This document shows, one piece after another, positions 42,302-50,740 of a stretch of 64,000 nt of DNA (positions within the stretch are counted from its first letter, which is position 1; each line of letters opens with the position of its first letter). Source of the stretch: JBBQFI01 sp038237805. GTDB taxonomy: Bacteria; Verrucomicrobiota; Verrucomicrobiia; Chthoniobacterales; UBA10450. The notes below the pieces were generated by a model that saw nothing but the letters and a program-made list of their open reading frames with translations, had not been told where the DNA came from and ran no database searches. The stretch is from the NCBI GenBank assembly GCA_038237805.1, contig JBBRYI010000003.1:1-64000 (forward strand), read 5' to 3'. The position numbers and the translations under genes are program-made.

Positions 42302-43288
42302 TCACGGCACCGGCAGTCCCGCAAAAATTCGCTCGATGATGGTCTCGCTCGTGATCGACTCCGCTTCGGCTTCGTAACTGACGATAATGCGATGGCGCAA
42401 AACATCTGGTCCGATGCTTTTAATATCCTGGGGCGTGACGTATCCGCGTCCGTTCAGGAACGCGTGTGCACGCGCGGCCAGCGCAAGATAAATCGTTGCG
42501 CGCGGTGATGCGCCGTAGCGAACGAGACCTTCCAGTTTCAGATTGTAGGTAGCGGGTTCGCGTGTCGCCCAAACGACGTCGACAATGTAATCCTTCACGC
42601 GATCATCGATGTAAATGCTATTCACGACCGAACGCGCGGCGATGATCTGCTGCGGATCGACCACGGGACTAACGCTCAGATCCGGCGCCGAAGTAGCCAT
42701 CAAATCGAGAATGCGCCGCTCTTCTGCTTTCTCCGGATAACCGACATTCAATTTCAACATGAAGCGATCGAGCTGCGCTTCCGGCAGTTGATATGTCCCT
42801 TCCTGTTCGAGCGGATTCTGCGTTGCAAGCACGAGAAACGGATCGGAAAGGGGATACGTCTTTTCACCAATCGTGACCTGACGTTCCTGCATCGCTTCGA
42901 GCAAAGCGCTCTGCACTTTTGCCGGCGCGCGATTGATTTCGTCGGCCAGAATTAAATTCGAAAAGAGCGGGCCGAGTTTCGTTGTGAACTCGCCGGTTCG
43001 CGGGTTGTAAATCAGCGTTCCAATTAAATCCGCCGGCAAAAGATCGGGCGTAAACTGCAAACGTTGGAAACCGGTCTGGATAGCTGCCGCCATCGTTTTG
43101 ACCGTCAAAGTCTTCGCGAGACCGGGCACGCCTTCGAGGAGGATGTGGCCGTTGGCGAGCAAGCCGAGCAGCAATCGATCGACCAGATACTTCTGGCCAA
43201 TGATCACGTGCCCAACCTGTTCGCGCAACGCCGGAATCCATCGACCCAGCTCCTGGACTTGTTGCGTGATTTCCTGCGTTGATCTCAT
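42302..43288 (-). CDS. moxR: MoxR-family AAA+ ATPase
   Basis: The 328-aa protein starts at the ATG at 43288 (MRSTQEITQQVQELGRWIPA); the longer frame runs into the Nudix gene. Walker A is GVPGLAKT, Walker B is LILADEINRA and sensor 1 is VLATQNPLEQEGTYQLPEAQ. An arginine-finger-like LDRFMLKL follows, then the MoxR lid (GASPRATIYLALAARAHAFL). It is a cytoplasmic chaperone-type ATPase predicted to act on the DUF58/Bat VWA proteins encoded next. It is first in the seven-gene unit moxR-DUF58-DUF4381-batA-batBC-batD-batE. Confidence 0.95.
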   Translation of the reverse strand: MRSTQEITQQVQELGRWIPALREQVGHVIIGQKYLVDRLLLGLLANGHILLEGVPGLAKTLTVKTMAAAIQTGFQRLQFTPDLLPADLIGTLIYNPRTGEFTTKLGPLFSNLILADEINRAPAKVQSALLEAMQERQVTIGEKTYPLSDPFLVLATQNPLEQEGTYQLPEAQLDRFMLKLNVGYPEKAEERRILDLMATSAPDLSVSPVVDPQQIIAARSVVNSIYIDDRVKDYIVDVVWATREPATYNLKLEGLVRYGASPRATIYLALAARAHAFLNGRGYVTPQDIKSIGPDVLRHRIIVSYEAEAESITSETIIERIFAGLPVP

Positions 43289-43349
43289 AGGTTTTGTGAG
43301 ACAAAAAACATGCCGTTGCGTTCGAACAAACCTAGGCGCTTCCTGGTCT

Positions 43350-43961
43350 CTACGCGAGGAGGCGATCGAATGAATCAACGCAAATCTGCGACCATGTTTC
43401 CAGCAGGTCGCGGCGGGCTAAGAGCTCGTCTTTGGAGAGGAATGCGAGGTTCGTGATCATTGCCTCGCGTTTTTGAACTTTAGCTTCGACGAGACGGAAG
43501 ACGTGAACGACCCCGAGATGGACGCGGCCAACCTCCGTCGTGTCGTCGTTCAGCAGCGCGACAATGCGATCTTCGAATGGCGATTCGATTTTGATCTCCT
43601 CGTTTACTTCGCGCTCAACGCCGGAGCGGTAGGCATTCTCGTCCAACGCGAAAAGCGATTCGTCCGTGTCGTTCATATGGCCGCCGATGCCGATCGAGCC
43701 TTTCGCAACAAGACGCTGCTCACCCGCTTTCTTTCCGCGGACGTAATGCAGAACGGTGTCGTTATGCGCGATGATCGCGTAGGGAATGATCTGTTTGTGG
43801 GTCGGATCGTTTTCGGCTTGAGCGCGCGGAAGAAAGAAATTATTCCCGCGCGAGAGCAAAGCGTCGAGGTATGGGCGCGGTTCGAAATTTAATCCGTGAA
43901 AACTGCCGAGTTCGTCGAAGAGACTCCGCCTAACGACTAAAACATTTTCATCAGGCGCCAC
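43350..43961 (-). CDS. Nudix-like protein
   Basis: The 203-aa protein reads from a GTG at 43961 (MAPDENVLVVRRSLFDELGS). The core has GSIGIGGHMNDTDE and a Nudix-helix half REVNEEIKIE (REVxEExxI), while the glycine-rich first half of the box is atypical, so catalytic competence is uncertain. Related proteins are labelled phosphoesterase or Nudix hydrolase. It lies 3 nt after the PagL-like gene and 61 nt before moxR. Confidence 0.72.
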   Translation of the reverse strand: MAPDENVLVVRRSLFDELGSFHGLNFEPRPYLDALLSRGNNFFLPRAQAENDPTHKQIIPYAIIAHNDTVLHYVRGKKAGEQRLVAKGSIGIGGHMNDTDESLFALDENAYRSGVEREVNEEIKIESPFEDRIVALLNDDTTEVGRVHLGVVHVFRLVEAKVQKREAMITNLAFLSKDELLARRDLLETWSQICVDSFDRLLA

Positions 43962-43964
43962 TAA

Positions 43965-44585
43965 TTAAAACGAAAAAGTAACCCCGAGCTGTGGACCGAG
44001 AAGATTCAAACTCGGATTTGGATCGGTCAGCTGCGCGTTAGAAAGATGCTGATAGAGAATTCCGGCGCTGGCTTTCCAATGGTCATTGATTTTGTAGGAA
44101 ACGCCGGCAGCGGTCAGAATATTGAAAGTAAAATCTTCGCCTTGCGCGCCGAAGATCTGCGGGTGGCTATCGATGAATCCCAAACCGGCACCACCGGAAA
44201 TATACGGAATCAGTCGAGCACCCGGCCTGACGAAGTTATAACGCAAGCCTAAGGAGATTCCGAAGTAATGATTTTCCGGTCCGCGAAAAATCGGTTCCGC
44301 CATCGCGAGGAAATAGACTTGATTGAACCCCCGCAACCACCCGTCGCTGTGCACCGCGCCCCAACGCATTCTCGCCGTTAGAAACTGCGCGCCAATTTCG
44401 TAGCTGTTTGGATTTCCGATGATGCCCATCAGATAAGCCGACTCCGTCGAGATTTCGAAACGCGGTGCGTCCAAATCCTCGGTCAGTAGCCTCGAAGTTG
44501 TTTCGCTTCCCGCGCGCATCGGACCGACGAACGCGATGAAGAGGAGTGCGACAGAGAACAATTTCTTCATGAAAGCGCGTAGCAT
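43965..44585 (-). CDS. PagL-like outer-membrane lipid A 3-O-deacylase
   Basis: The 206-aa protein has a signal peptide (MKKLFSVALLFIAFVGPMRA) and a small beta-barrel pattern ending in Phe (LGVTFSF). The C-terminal stretch ILYQHLSNAQLTDPNPSLNL carries the His-x-Ser pair of the PagL/acyloxyacyl hydrolase family. An acidic partner is not certain. The ATG at 44585 (MLRAFMKK) is preferred over 44570 because GAGGAAG lies about 9 nt ahead. PagL trims lipid A in the outer membrane; here that activity is inferred. Confidence 0.75.
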   Translation of the reverse strand: MLRAFMKKLFSVALLFIAFVGPMRAGSETTSRLLTEDLDAPRFEISTESAYLMGIIGNPNSYEIGAQFLTARMRWGAVHSDGWLRGFNQVYFLAMAEPIFRGPENHYFGISLGLRYNFVRPGARLIPYISGGAGLGFIDSHPQIFGAQGEDFTFNILTAAGVSYKINDHWKASAGILYQHLSNAQLTDPNPSLNLLGPQLGVTFSF

Positions 44586-44611
44586 ATGGAGGCTTCCTCG
44601 AATTGCAATTG

Positions 44612-44749
44612 CTGGGGAGCGCACGCGCCCTCGCGTGCTGGCGATCGCGCCTCGCGATCGTGAACTTGTTTCCCTTCGCAATGATCACGTAAAAAGATTG
44701 TTTCGGCGAGGGCGCCGAAACCAGCACGCGAGGCGCGTGCGCTCCCCAG
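44612..44749. repeat. 138-bp element with about 29-bp inverted termini
   Basis: Termini 44612-44641 and 44721-44749 (CTGGGGAGCGCACGCG ... GCGTGCGCTCCCCAG) are reverse complements apart from one extra C. The interior contains two further hairpins (GCGATCGCGCCTCGCGATCG and GTTTCGGCGAGGGCGCCGAAAC). It occupies nearly the whole gap between two same-strand genes. It looks like a small palindromic mobile element (MITE/REP type). No target duplication is evident. Confidence 0.7.
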
Positions 44750-44752
44750 AGA

Positions 44753-45556
44753 TTAGCGGATATACACCGCGTTAGGTGGACGGGTTACCCACTGAAGTAA
44801 ATCGATCGGCAAAGGACTCTTCCATGAACCAACTCCCTCGATCTCGATGCGCGACGAATGCAGCGCATGTCTTGGCACAAGCAACGCGCGTTCGAGCTCG
44901 GCCGTCCAACCATTCTTGATGAAGTCGAGATAATGATTTTCATCCGGTCCGTAAATTTTGTCGCCGATGATCGCATGACCAAGCAACGCGAGGTGGACGC
45001 GAATTTGATGTGTGCGCCCAGTTTGTGGAATTGCGCGCACAATTGCGAAACGCTCTTCAGCGCGAATGAAACGCTCTTCGACAACAAACTGCGTGAGAGC
45101 CGCCGCGCCCTGTCGATGAATTCCTTGCTTCAACCAGATCCGCGATGGGCGGAACTCGCCGAGGCGCGCAATCGGCGCATCCACCGTCGTCGCGTCCCAC
45201 TCTGGCCATCCCCAAACAATCGCGAGGTATTCTTTTCTGATTCGCTGCTCTTGCATGAGCAAACCGAAACGCCGCGCCGTCGCGGAAGTTTTTGCTATGA
45301 GCATCAAACCGCTCGTCTCGCGATCGAGGCGGTTGATGATTGAGACCTGTCCGCCGTTTGCGATTTCAAACGCGAAGAGATTGCGCAATTCGCTCCAGAG
45401 CGTTCGCGGACCGCCGGGCTTTGTTGGATGTACTAATAAGAAAGGCGGTTTGTCGACGACCGCATAATCGTCGGTTTCGGCAACTACCGAAAAATCCGGA
45501 GACCACACTCTCGCTTTTTCTTTCTCCGCAATTACATCCGACATGACCTCGCTCAC
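44753..45556 (-). CDS. RluA/RluD-family pseudouridine synthase
   Basis: The 267-aa protein carries the family motif INRLDRETSGLMLIAK, whose Asp is catalytic, preceded by YAVVDKPPFLLVHPT and followed by RAIPQTGRTHQIRVHLALLG. It isomerises uridine in rRNA or tRNA. It lacks an obvious N-terminal S4 domain, so the target cannot be named. A later ATG (45544) is possible. Its start is only 17 nt from the divergent SRPBCC gene. Confidence 0.92.
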   Translation of the reverse strand: MSEVMSDVIAEKEKARVWSPDFSVVAETDDYAVVDKPPFLLVHPTKPGGPRTLWSELRNLFAFEIANGGQVSIINRLDRETSGLMLIAKTSATARRFGLLMQEQRIRKEYLAIVWGWPEWDATTVDAPIARLGEFRPSRIWLKQGIHRQGAAALTQFVVEERFIRAEERFAIVRAIPQTGRTHQIRVHLALLGHAIIGDKIYGPDENHYLDFIKNGWTAELERALLVPRHALHSSRIEIEGVGSWKSPLPIDLLQWVTRPPNAVYIR

Positions 45557-45573
45557 GTAACTATAGAAACCTC

Positions 45574-46035
45574 ATGCCGATTTACACTTTGTCGCGAACA
45601 CAAATCGTGCGGATGCCACTGACGCAATGCTGGGCGTTCTTCTCCGATCCGCGCAATCTCAAGAAGATCACGCCGCCCTCTCTGCGTTTCCGGATTAAAA
45701 CAGAATTGCCTCCGCGAATTTATCCAGGGCTTATGATTCATTACGCGGTTTCGCCGATTCTCGGCCTGCCACTCGATTGGCTGAGTGAAATTGTGCAGGT
45801 CGATGAGCCATATTATTTCGCCGATGAACAGCGCATCGGACCGTATCGACTCTGGCATCATGAGCATCGTTTCCGCGAATTGAGTGATAGACACGTGGAA
45901 GTCCATGATCTCGTCTATTACGCGCCGCCACTCGGTCCGTTAGGCGGAATCATCAATGCACTGGTTATTCGCCGGCAGGTTGGGAAGATTTTCGATTTCC
46001 GCGCGCGCAAACTCGAAGAGATGGCGGAGAGTTAG
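45574..46035 (+). CDS. SRPBCC (cyclase/dehydrase-like) protein
   Basis: The 153-aa protein opens YTLSRTQIVRMPLTQCWAFF and has the helix-grip pattern: SDPRNLKKITPPSLRF early, then FADEQRIGPYRLWHHEHRF, and a C-terminal amphipathic helix (VGKIFDFRARKLEEMAES). The family binds hydrophobic ligands in a deep pocket. The ligand is unknown. It stands 74 nt upstream of accB, perhaps by chance. Confidence 0.82.
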   Translation: MPIYTLSRTQIVRMPLTQCWAFFSDPRNLKKITPPSLRFRIKTELPPRIYPGLMIHYAVSPILGLPLDWLSEIVQVDEPYYFADEQRIGPYRLWHHEHRFRELSDRHVEVHDLVYYAPPLGPLGGIINALVIRRQVGKIFDFRARKLEEMAES

Positions 46036-46109
46036 GCTCGATTCGTTTACTTGACCTTACTCGGAAAACCGATTTACCTAACGCCTCAGCTTCGCCGAGA
46101 GGACTCGCC

Positions 46110-46586
46110 TTGGAACTCAAAGACATCAAAGCCATCATCGATTTGATGAGGAAGAACGATCTCTCGGTCTTCGAGATGGAGAAGGATGGCTTCAAGCTCA
46201 AACTGCAAAAAGGCATTTCGGAAAAAACGGTTTTAACGCCGGTGGCGACTTCAGTTGCTCTGCCAGTGGCTGCGGCCGTCCCAGCGGCGCCGGTGGGTGC
46301 AGCCCCACCTGCTGCGGCAGCAGCGGCGCCCGCGCAGAAGCCAACCGAAGCGCTCAAAGACATTGTCTCGCCGATGGTAGGCACGTTTTATCGGGCTGGC
46401 TCGCCCGATTCTCCTTCCTTCGTCGATATCGGCGGCGAAGTGAACGAAGAAACAGTCGTGTGCATCATCGAGGCGATGAAAGTGATGAACGAAATCAAAG
46501 CCGAAATAAAAGGGGTCATTGCCGAAGTGGTGGCGGAAAACGGAAAGCCGGTGCAATTCGGGCAAGTGCTTTTCCGCGTGCGTTAA
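46110..46586 (+). CDS. accB: acetyl-CoA carboxylase biotin carboxyl carrier protein
   Basis: The 158-aa protein has an N-terminal helical segment (LKDIKAIIDLMRKNDLSVFE), an Ala/Pro-rich flexible linker (about 48-88), and a biotinyl domain with the biotin-accepting Lys in EAMKVMNEI. The start is a TTG at 46110 preceded by GAGAGGAC, so it is non-ATG. It carries carboxybiotin between the AccC and transcarboxylase sites in fatty-acid synthesis. The gene order accB-accC is usual. Confidence 0.95.
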   Translation: MELKDIKAIIDLMRKNDLSVFEMEKDGFKLKLQKGISEKTVLTPVATSVALPVAAAVPAAPVGAAPPAAAAAAPAQKPTEALKDIVSPMVGTFYRAGSPDSPSFVDIGGEVNEETVVCIIEAMKVMNEIKAEIKGVIAEVVAENGKPVQFGQVLFRVR

Positions 46587-46593
46587 CTGACAG

Positions 46594-46614
46594 GGACGGC
46601 TGGCCGAGCCGTCC
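46594..46614. repeat. short hairpin between accB and accC
   Basis: GGACGGCT and AGCCGTCC pair around GGCCG in the 69-nt gap within the accBC unit. No U-run follows. It resembles the other intergenic palindromes and may be an RNA-processing or stability element. Confidence 0.5.
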
Positions 46615-46655
46615 GTCACGGCGCGCCCGGCGGTTGTGTCCGACCATAAGTTTTC

Positions 46656-48041
46656 ATGTTCGAAAAAATTCTGATCGCGAATCGTGGCGAGATTGCCCTG
46701 CGCGTCATTCGCGCGTGCAAGGAACTAGGCGTTCGCACGCTCGCGGTTTATTCGGACGCAGACGTTGATTCACTGCACGTGCAGTTAGCAGACGAAGCTA
46801 TTTGCATTGGCGCGGCGGCGAGTTCGGAAAGTTATCTGAAAATCGACCGCATCATGAGCGCGGCTGAAGTCGGCGACGTGGATGCGATTCATCCCGGTTA
46901 CGGTTTTCTTTCCGAGAACGCGCACTTCGCGGAAGTCTGCGAAAGTTGCCGGATTAAATTCATCGGGCCGCCCGCGAGCGCAATGTATTTGATGGGCGAC
47001 AAAAATTCGGCGCGTGGCTGCGCTCGCAAAGCGGGCGTGCCGGTGACGCCGGGAAGCGATGGAATCGTTGAGAACGAACAGGAAGCGATCAAGGTCGCGA
47101 AAAAGGTTGGTTTTCCGGTCATGGTCAAAGCCGTGGCCGGTGGCGGTGGTCGCGGTATGCGCGCCGCGCATAACGACGCGAGTCTGGTGCAGGGATTTCA
47201 CGCCGCGCGCACCGAGGCAGAGAAGGCGTTTGGTAACGGTGATGTTTACATTGAAAAACTGATTCTCAATCCGCATCACATCGAGTTTCAAATCGTGGCC
47301 GATCATCATGGGCATACCGTGCATTTGGGCGAACGCGATTGTTCGATTCAGCGGCGCAATCAAAAGGTGATCGAAGAATGTCCTTCGCCCTTTATGAAAG
47401 CGGCGCTCCGGAAAAAAATGGGCAACGCCGCCGTGCGCCTCGCGCAATCGGTCGGTTATCAAAACGTCGGAACGATCGAGTTCCTGGTCGATCGCGACGG
47501 TCATTTTTATTTCATCGAGATGAATACGCGCATCCAGGTTGAGCACACGATTACGGAAGAAGTGTACGGCTGCGATCTGGTGAAGGAACAAATCCGCATC
47601 GCCGCGGGGGAGAAGATTTCGCCGCACGTCGCGCGGGCGCAGCCGAGACTGCATGCGATTCAATGCCGCATTAACGCAGAGGATCCGGCGGCAAATTTCC
47701 AACCTTCACCGGGACGAATTGCTTTTTATTACGCGCCCGGTGGCCGCGGTGTGCGCGTCGATTCGCATGTTTACACCGGTTACACCGTGCCGCCGTATTA
47801 TGATTCGTTAATCTCGAAGTTGATCACGGTCGGCGCGACGCGCAATTCAGCCATCGCTCGCATGCGACGCGCATTGGACGAATACTTCATCACCGGAATC
47901 AAGACGACGGTTCCATTTCACAACGCGATTCTCCGGAGCGCCGAGTTTCGCAACGGCACTTACGACACTGGTTTCGTCGCGCGCGTCATGTCCGCGGAGG
48001 GCTTCGAGCTACGTGCGGCCCGGATGCACGAGCAGGGTTAG
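46656..48041 (+). CDS. accC: acetyl-CoA carboxylase biotin carboxylase subunit
   Basis: The 461-aa enzyme uses ATP and bicarbonate to carboxylate AccB biotin. It starts MFEKILIANRGEIALRVIRA. The ATP-grasp domain has the glycine loop VKAVAGGGGRGMR and the Mg/ATP residues IEMNTRIQVEHTITEEV. VHLGERDCSIQRRNQKVIEE is also conserved. The length matches the family. It follows accB, with thiE 18 nt downstream. Confidence 0.97.
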   Translation: MFEKILIANRGEIALRVIRACKELGVRTLAVYSDADVDSLHVQLADEAICIGAAASSESYLKIDRIMSAAEVGDVDAIHPGYGFLSENAHFAEVCESCRIKFIGPPASAMYLMGDKNSARGCARKAGVPVTPGSDGIVENEQEAIKVAKKVGFPVMVKAVAGGGGRGMRAAHNDASLVQGFHAARTEAEKAFGNGDVYIEKLILNPHHIEFQIVADHHGHTVHLGERDCSIQRRNQKVIEECPSPFMKAALRKKMGNAAVRLAQSVGYQNVGTIEFLVDRDGHFYFIEMNTRIQVEHTITEEVYGCDLVKEQIRIAAGEKISPHVARAQPRLHAIQCRINAEDPAANFQPSPGRIAFYYAPGGRGVRVDSHVYTGYTVPPYYDSLISKLITVGATRNSAIARMRRALDEYFITGIKTTVPFHNAILRSAEFRNGTYDTGFVARVMSAEGFELRAARMHEQG

Positions 48042-48059
48042 GACTTAGCGGGAATCCTC

Positions 48060-48701
48060 TTGAGCAATCTAAGTGAGCGGCTGCTCTACGGTATCTTAGA
48101 TCTAAGCTATGTTGATGTCTTAGATGCTCCCGGCGCAGTTCGCTCGATGACCACAGGCGGTGTCGATATCATCCAACTCCGTGGCAAGACGCAGGAAGTA
48201 GAGAAATTAACGGAGCTCGCAGCCGAATTGCATTTCATCACGTCGAAAGAGGACGTGCCCCTTATCATCAACGACCACGCCGAGGTTGCGCGCTGGGTCG
48301 CGCTTGAGGGCGTTCACCTTGGGCAGGACGATATGGCGATTGCGGAGGCCCGCGAGATTGCTGGCCGCAACCTGCTTGTCGGAAAGTCTACGCACAGTTT
48401 TGAACAAGCGGTTGCCGCACAAAAAGAGGATGCGGATTATATTGGCTTCGGGCCGTTGTTCGCCACGCCGACGAAACCCGATTATCCGCCGATCGGTTTA
48501 ACCGCGATAAGAAAAGTCCACGATGCCGTTCAGGTTCCCATTTTTTGCATTGGTGGAATCAAGCTCAGCAACTTGATGCATGTGATCGCGGCGGGAGCGC
48601 GGCGAGTCGTGATCGTTTCCGGCCTCTTGCAAAGCAAAAATATTGAGGCATACGCAGAGACGGCCAAGCGGGCGCTTCTCGCGCAACGCCGCGGTTCTTA
48701 A
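48060..48701 (+). CDS. thiE: thiamine-phosphate synthase
   Basis: The 213-aa TIM-barrel protein shows GVDIIQLRGKT (substrate loop), VPLIINDHAEVARWVALEGV, HLGQDDMAI, and DADYIGFGPLFATPTKPDYP with the phosphate loop in FCIGGI and ARRVVIVSGLL. It couples HMP-pyrophosphate with the thiazole phosphate. The start is TTG at 48060. No TPP riboswitch is visible upstream, and no other thi gene is in the window, so its regulation is unknown. It probably shares a transcript with accC. Confidence 0.92.
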   Translation: MSNLSERLLYGILDLSYVDVLDAPGAVRSMTTGGVDIIQLRGKTQEVEKLTELAAELHFITSKEDVPLIINDHAEVARWVALEGVHLGQDDMAIAEAREIAGRNLLVGKSTHSFEQAVAAQKEDADYIGFGPLFATPTKPDYPPIGLTAIRKVHDAVQVPIFCIGGIKLSNLMHVIAAGARRVVIVSGLLQSKNIEAYAETAKRALLAQRRGS

Positions 48702-48714
48702 TCCACATTACTCT

Positions 48715-49632
48715 ATGTCAGTTCTCGTTGTTGGTTCCATCGCTCTCGACACGGTGAAGACGCCGGTCGAAGAACATGCCGACTTGTTAGGCGGTTCTGC
48801 CTCCTACGCGGCGTTAGGCGCGAGTTTTTTCACGCCGGTGAGACTTGTCGGCGTGGTGGGCGATGATTTCCCCGAATCCGAATTTGAATTCTGGAAATCA
48901 CGCAACGTCGATACCGCGGGCGTGCAACGGGCCAGGGGAAAAACATTTCGCTGGTCCGGCGAATACGCGTGGGATTTAAATACGCGCGAGACACGTTCTG
49001 TTGCGCTGAACGTTTTCGAAAAGTTTCAGCCGGCCCTGCCGGAGTCGTATCGCAAAACAGATTTCGTGTTGCTCGCGAATATTTCTCCCGAATTGCAATC
49101 ACATGTGCTCGATCAAATGGAGAAGCCGCGTTTCGTCGTTGCCGACACAATGGATCTTTGGATCGAAATCGCGCGACCGGCGCTCGACGCGCTTTTGCCG
49201 CGCGTGGATCTTCTGATTCTCAACGACAGCGAAGCACGCGAGATGACGAAAGAAACCAGCTTGATCAAAGCCGGAAGAAAAATTCGCAAAGCAGGACCGC
49301 GTTATGTCGCGATCAAAAAAGGCGAGCATGGTGCGTTGCTTTTCAGCGAAAACGAATTCTTCAGTTGCGGCGCGTATCCGCTGGAAGACATCCACGATCC
49401 GACTGGAGCAGGGGACACGTTCGCCGGCGGAATGGCCGGCTATCTCGCCGGCACCGTAAAAGAGCAGGTAAAATTTTCCGATCTACGCCGGGCCATGATT
49501 TACGGAAGTGTGCTCGCCAGTTTTAACGTTGAAGCATTCAGCATGGAGCGTTTGCGCAGCCTAACGAAAGAGGAAATTGAAGAGCGTTATGAAGTTTTCC
49601 GAACGATGAGCCAGATTGAAGTGATGGCGTGA
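48715..49632 (+). CDS. PfkB-family carbohydrate/nucleoside kinase
   Basis: The 305-aa protein starts at the ATG at 48715 (MSVLVVGSIALDTVKTP). PfkB features are the glycine-rich LLGGSASYAALGASFF near the N-terminus and the catalytic IHDPTGAGDTFAGGMAGYLA, which contains the Asp base and anion hole. It phosphorylates a sugar or nucleoside; the substrate cannot be told. Its stop overlaps the next start (GTGA), so the nuclease gene is translationally coupled. Confidence 0.93.
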   Translation: MSVLVVGSIALDTVKTPVEEHADLLGGSASYAALGASFFTPVRLVGVVGDDFPESEFEFWKSRNVDTAGVQRARGKTFRWSGEYAWDLNTRETRSVALNVFEKFQPALPESYRKTDFVLLANISPELQSHVLDQMEKPRFVVADTMDLWIEIARPALDALLPRVDLLILNDSEAREMTKETSLIKAGRKIRKAGPRYVAIKKGEHGALLFSENEFFSCGAYPLEDIHDPTGAGDTFAGGMAGYLAGTVKEQVKFSDLRRAMIYGSVLASFNVEAFSMERLRSLTKEEIEERYEVFRTMSQIEVMA

Positions 49633-50336
49633 TTCGATTTTTCACAACGCTCGCTTTTTGTGCGTTCTATCTCGCCAATCTGCAAGCGCGCGAACCGTGG
49701 GTAACGCTGACCGATTGCCACTATGTGGCCAACGATTCCAATGATGGCGACAGCTTTCATGTTCGCGCGGGCAACAAGAAATATCTCTTTCGCCTTTATT
49801 TTGTGGATGCGCCCGAAACCGATGTGGAATTCGGCGAGCGGGTGAACGAGCAGGCGAAGTATTTTGGAGTGACCATTCCGCAAACGGTTCAAGTGGGCGA
49901 GGCCGCGAAAAGTTTTGTGCGAGCGAAACTTTCACATCCGTTCATTATCCGAACGTGCATGCAGGACGCGCTCGGTCGCAGCAAGATGGAGCGCTTTTAT
50001 GCCTTCGTTGAAGTCGACCATCGCGATCTCGGCGAAGAGCTGGTCGCGAACGGCTTGGCCAGATTGCACGGCACTGACTCGCGACCGCCGGGCATGAATT
50101 CGGTGGAGGTGGAATGGCAAAAGCTCGAACAGTTGGAACGCGCCGCAAAACAACAAAAAGTCGGCGCGTGGGGAGCGAGCGTGGGCCGGTTGAACACGCG
50201 TGTCGAAACAAAGGAGCAATACGCTGTAGATTCTTTCGACGCATTCTTTCATCCAGAGCGTTCGCGCCATGCCGCCGCCGACACCGAGTGCGGGGCTCCG
50301 CGATCGCGCGGCAAAGGTCCTGAGAAGTGCAGCTGA
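49629..50336 (+). CDS. secreted thermonuclease-like (SNase-domain) protein
   Basis: The 235-aa protein has a signal peptide (IRFFTTLAFCAFYLANLQA) and an SNase fold: NDGDSFHVRAGNKKYLFRLY (active Asp/Arg region), FVDAPETD, then DALGRSKMERFYAFVEV and LGEELVANGLARLHG. It starts at a GTG overlapping the pfkB stop. The last 22 codons overlap the helix-hairpin-helix gene in another frame. In many relatives the two domains are one polypeptide, so this pair may be a frameshifted fusion. It is a putative periplasmic or extracellular nuclease. Confidence 0.85.
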   Translation: MIRFFTTLAFCAFYLANLQAREPWVTLTDCHYVANDSNDGDSFHVRAGNKKYLFRLYFVDAPETDVEFGERVNEQAKYFGVTIPQTVQVGEAAKSFVRAKLSHPFIIRTCMQDALGRSKMERFYAFVEVDHRDLGEELVANGLARLHGTDSRPPGMNSVEVEWQKLEQLERAAKQQKVGAWGASVGRLNTRVETKEQYAVDSFDAFFHPERSRHAAADTECGAPRSRGKGPEKCS

Positions 50337-50544
50337 TGCTTTGGACGAGACGGGCGAATCTTCGCAAAAGAAACTGGATGTGAACACCGCGAGTCAGCAA
50401 GAGCTGAACGCTCTCCCCGGAATCGGAACGGTACTGGCAGCCCGGATCGTCGCGGCTCGCCCATTCAAAAGCGGGAACGATCTCCGGCGCGTGAAAGGAA
50501 TTGGACCGAAGAAATATGAAAAGATTCGGCCGTCTTTTAATTGA
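50269..50544 (+). CDS. ComEA-like helix-hairpin-helix protein
   Basis: The 91-aa protein has a C-terminal double helix-hairpin-helix: VNTASQQELNALPGIGTVLA and GNDLRRVKGIGPKKYEKIRP. These loops bind DNA backbone. It has no signal peptide of its own, unlike ComEA, and it overlaps the upstream nuclease gene by 68 nt in the +1 frame, so it may be a domain of that protein. An 81% identical copy of its last 86 bp lies at 53359-53444. Confidence 0.8.
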   Translation: MPPPTPSAGLRDRAAKVLRSAADALDETGESSQKKLDVNTASQQELNALPGIGTVLAARIVAARPFKSGNDLRRVKGIGPKKYEKIRPSFN

Positions 50545-50740
50545 TGCGGATTACTCAGCCGCGGAGGAATTCGCGCAGGACTGTTTGTCTGGGGAAGTTA
50601 AACCGCATTGAAATAGATTATCTTCGGGAACATCGGCTCCGCTTCCGCGACCGCGTCCGACAAACGAAGCGCGCTTCTTACGGAAATCCAGTGAACCCAC
50701 AAGTTTGTGATGGACTACATGAGCGCGCTTACGGTAATAA
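50545..50740. other. intergenic stretch at left border of the inserted segment
   Basis: Short frames on both strands (50551-50757 on the minus strand is the longest) have no recognisable domain. The minus frame reads YYRKRAHVVHHKLVGSLDFR, which might be a gene scrap, but I cannot identify it. It lies between the helix-hairpin-helix stop and the open frame of the truncated oxidase-like gene. Confidence 0.4.

Noticed and set aside
48042..48059. TPP riboswitch ahead of thiE
   Set aside because: Only 18 nt separate accC and thiE, and no THI-box sequence is present there.
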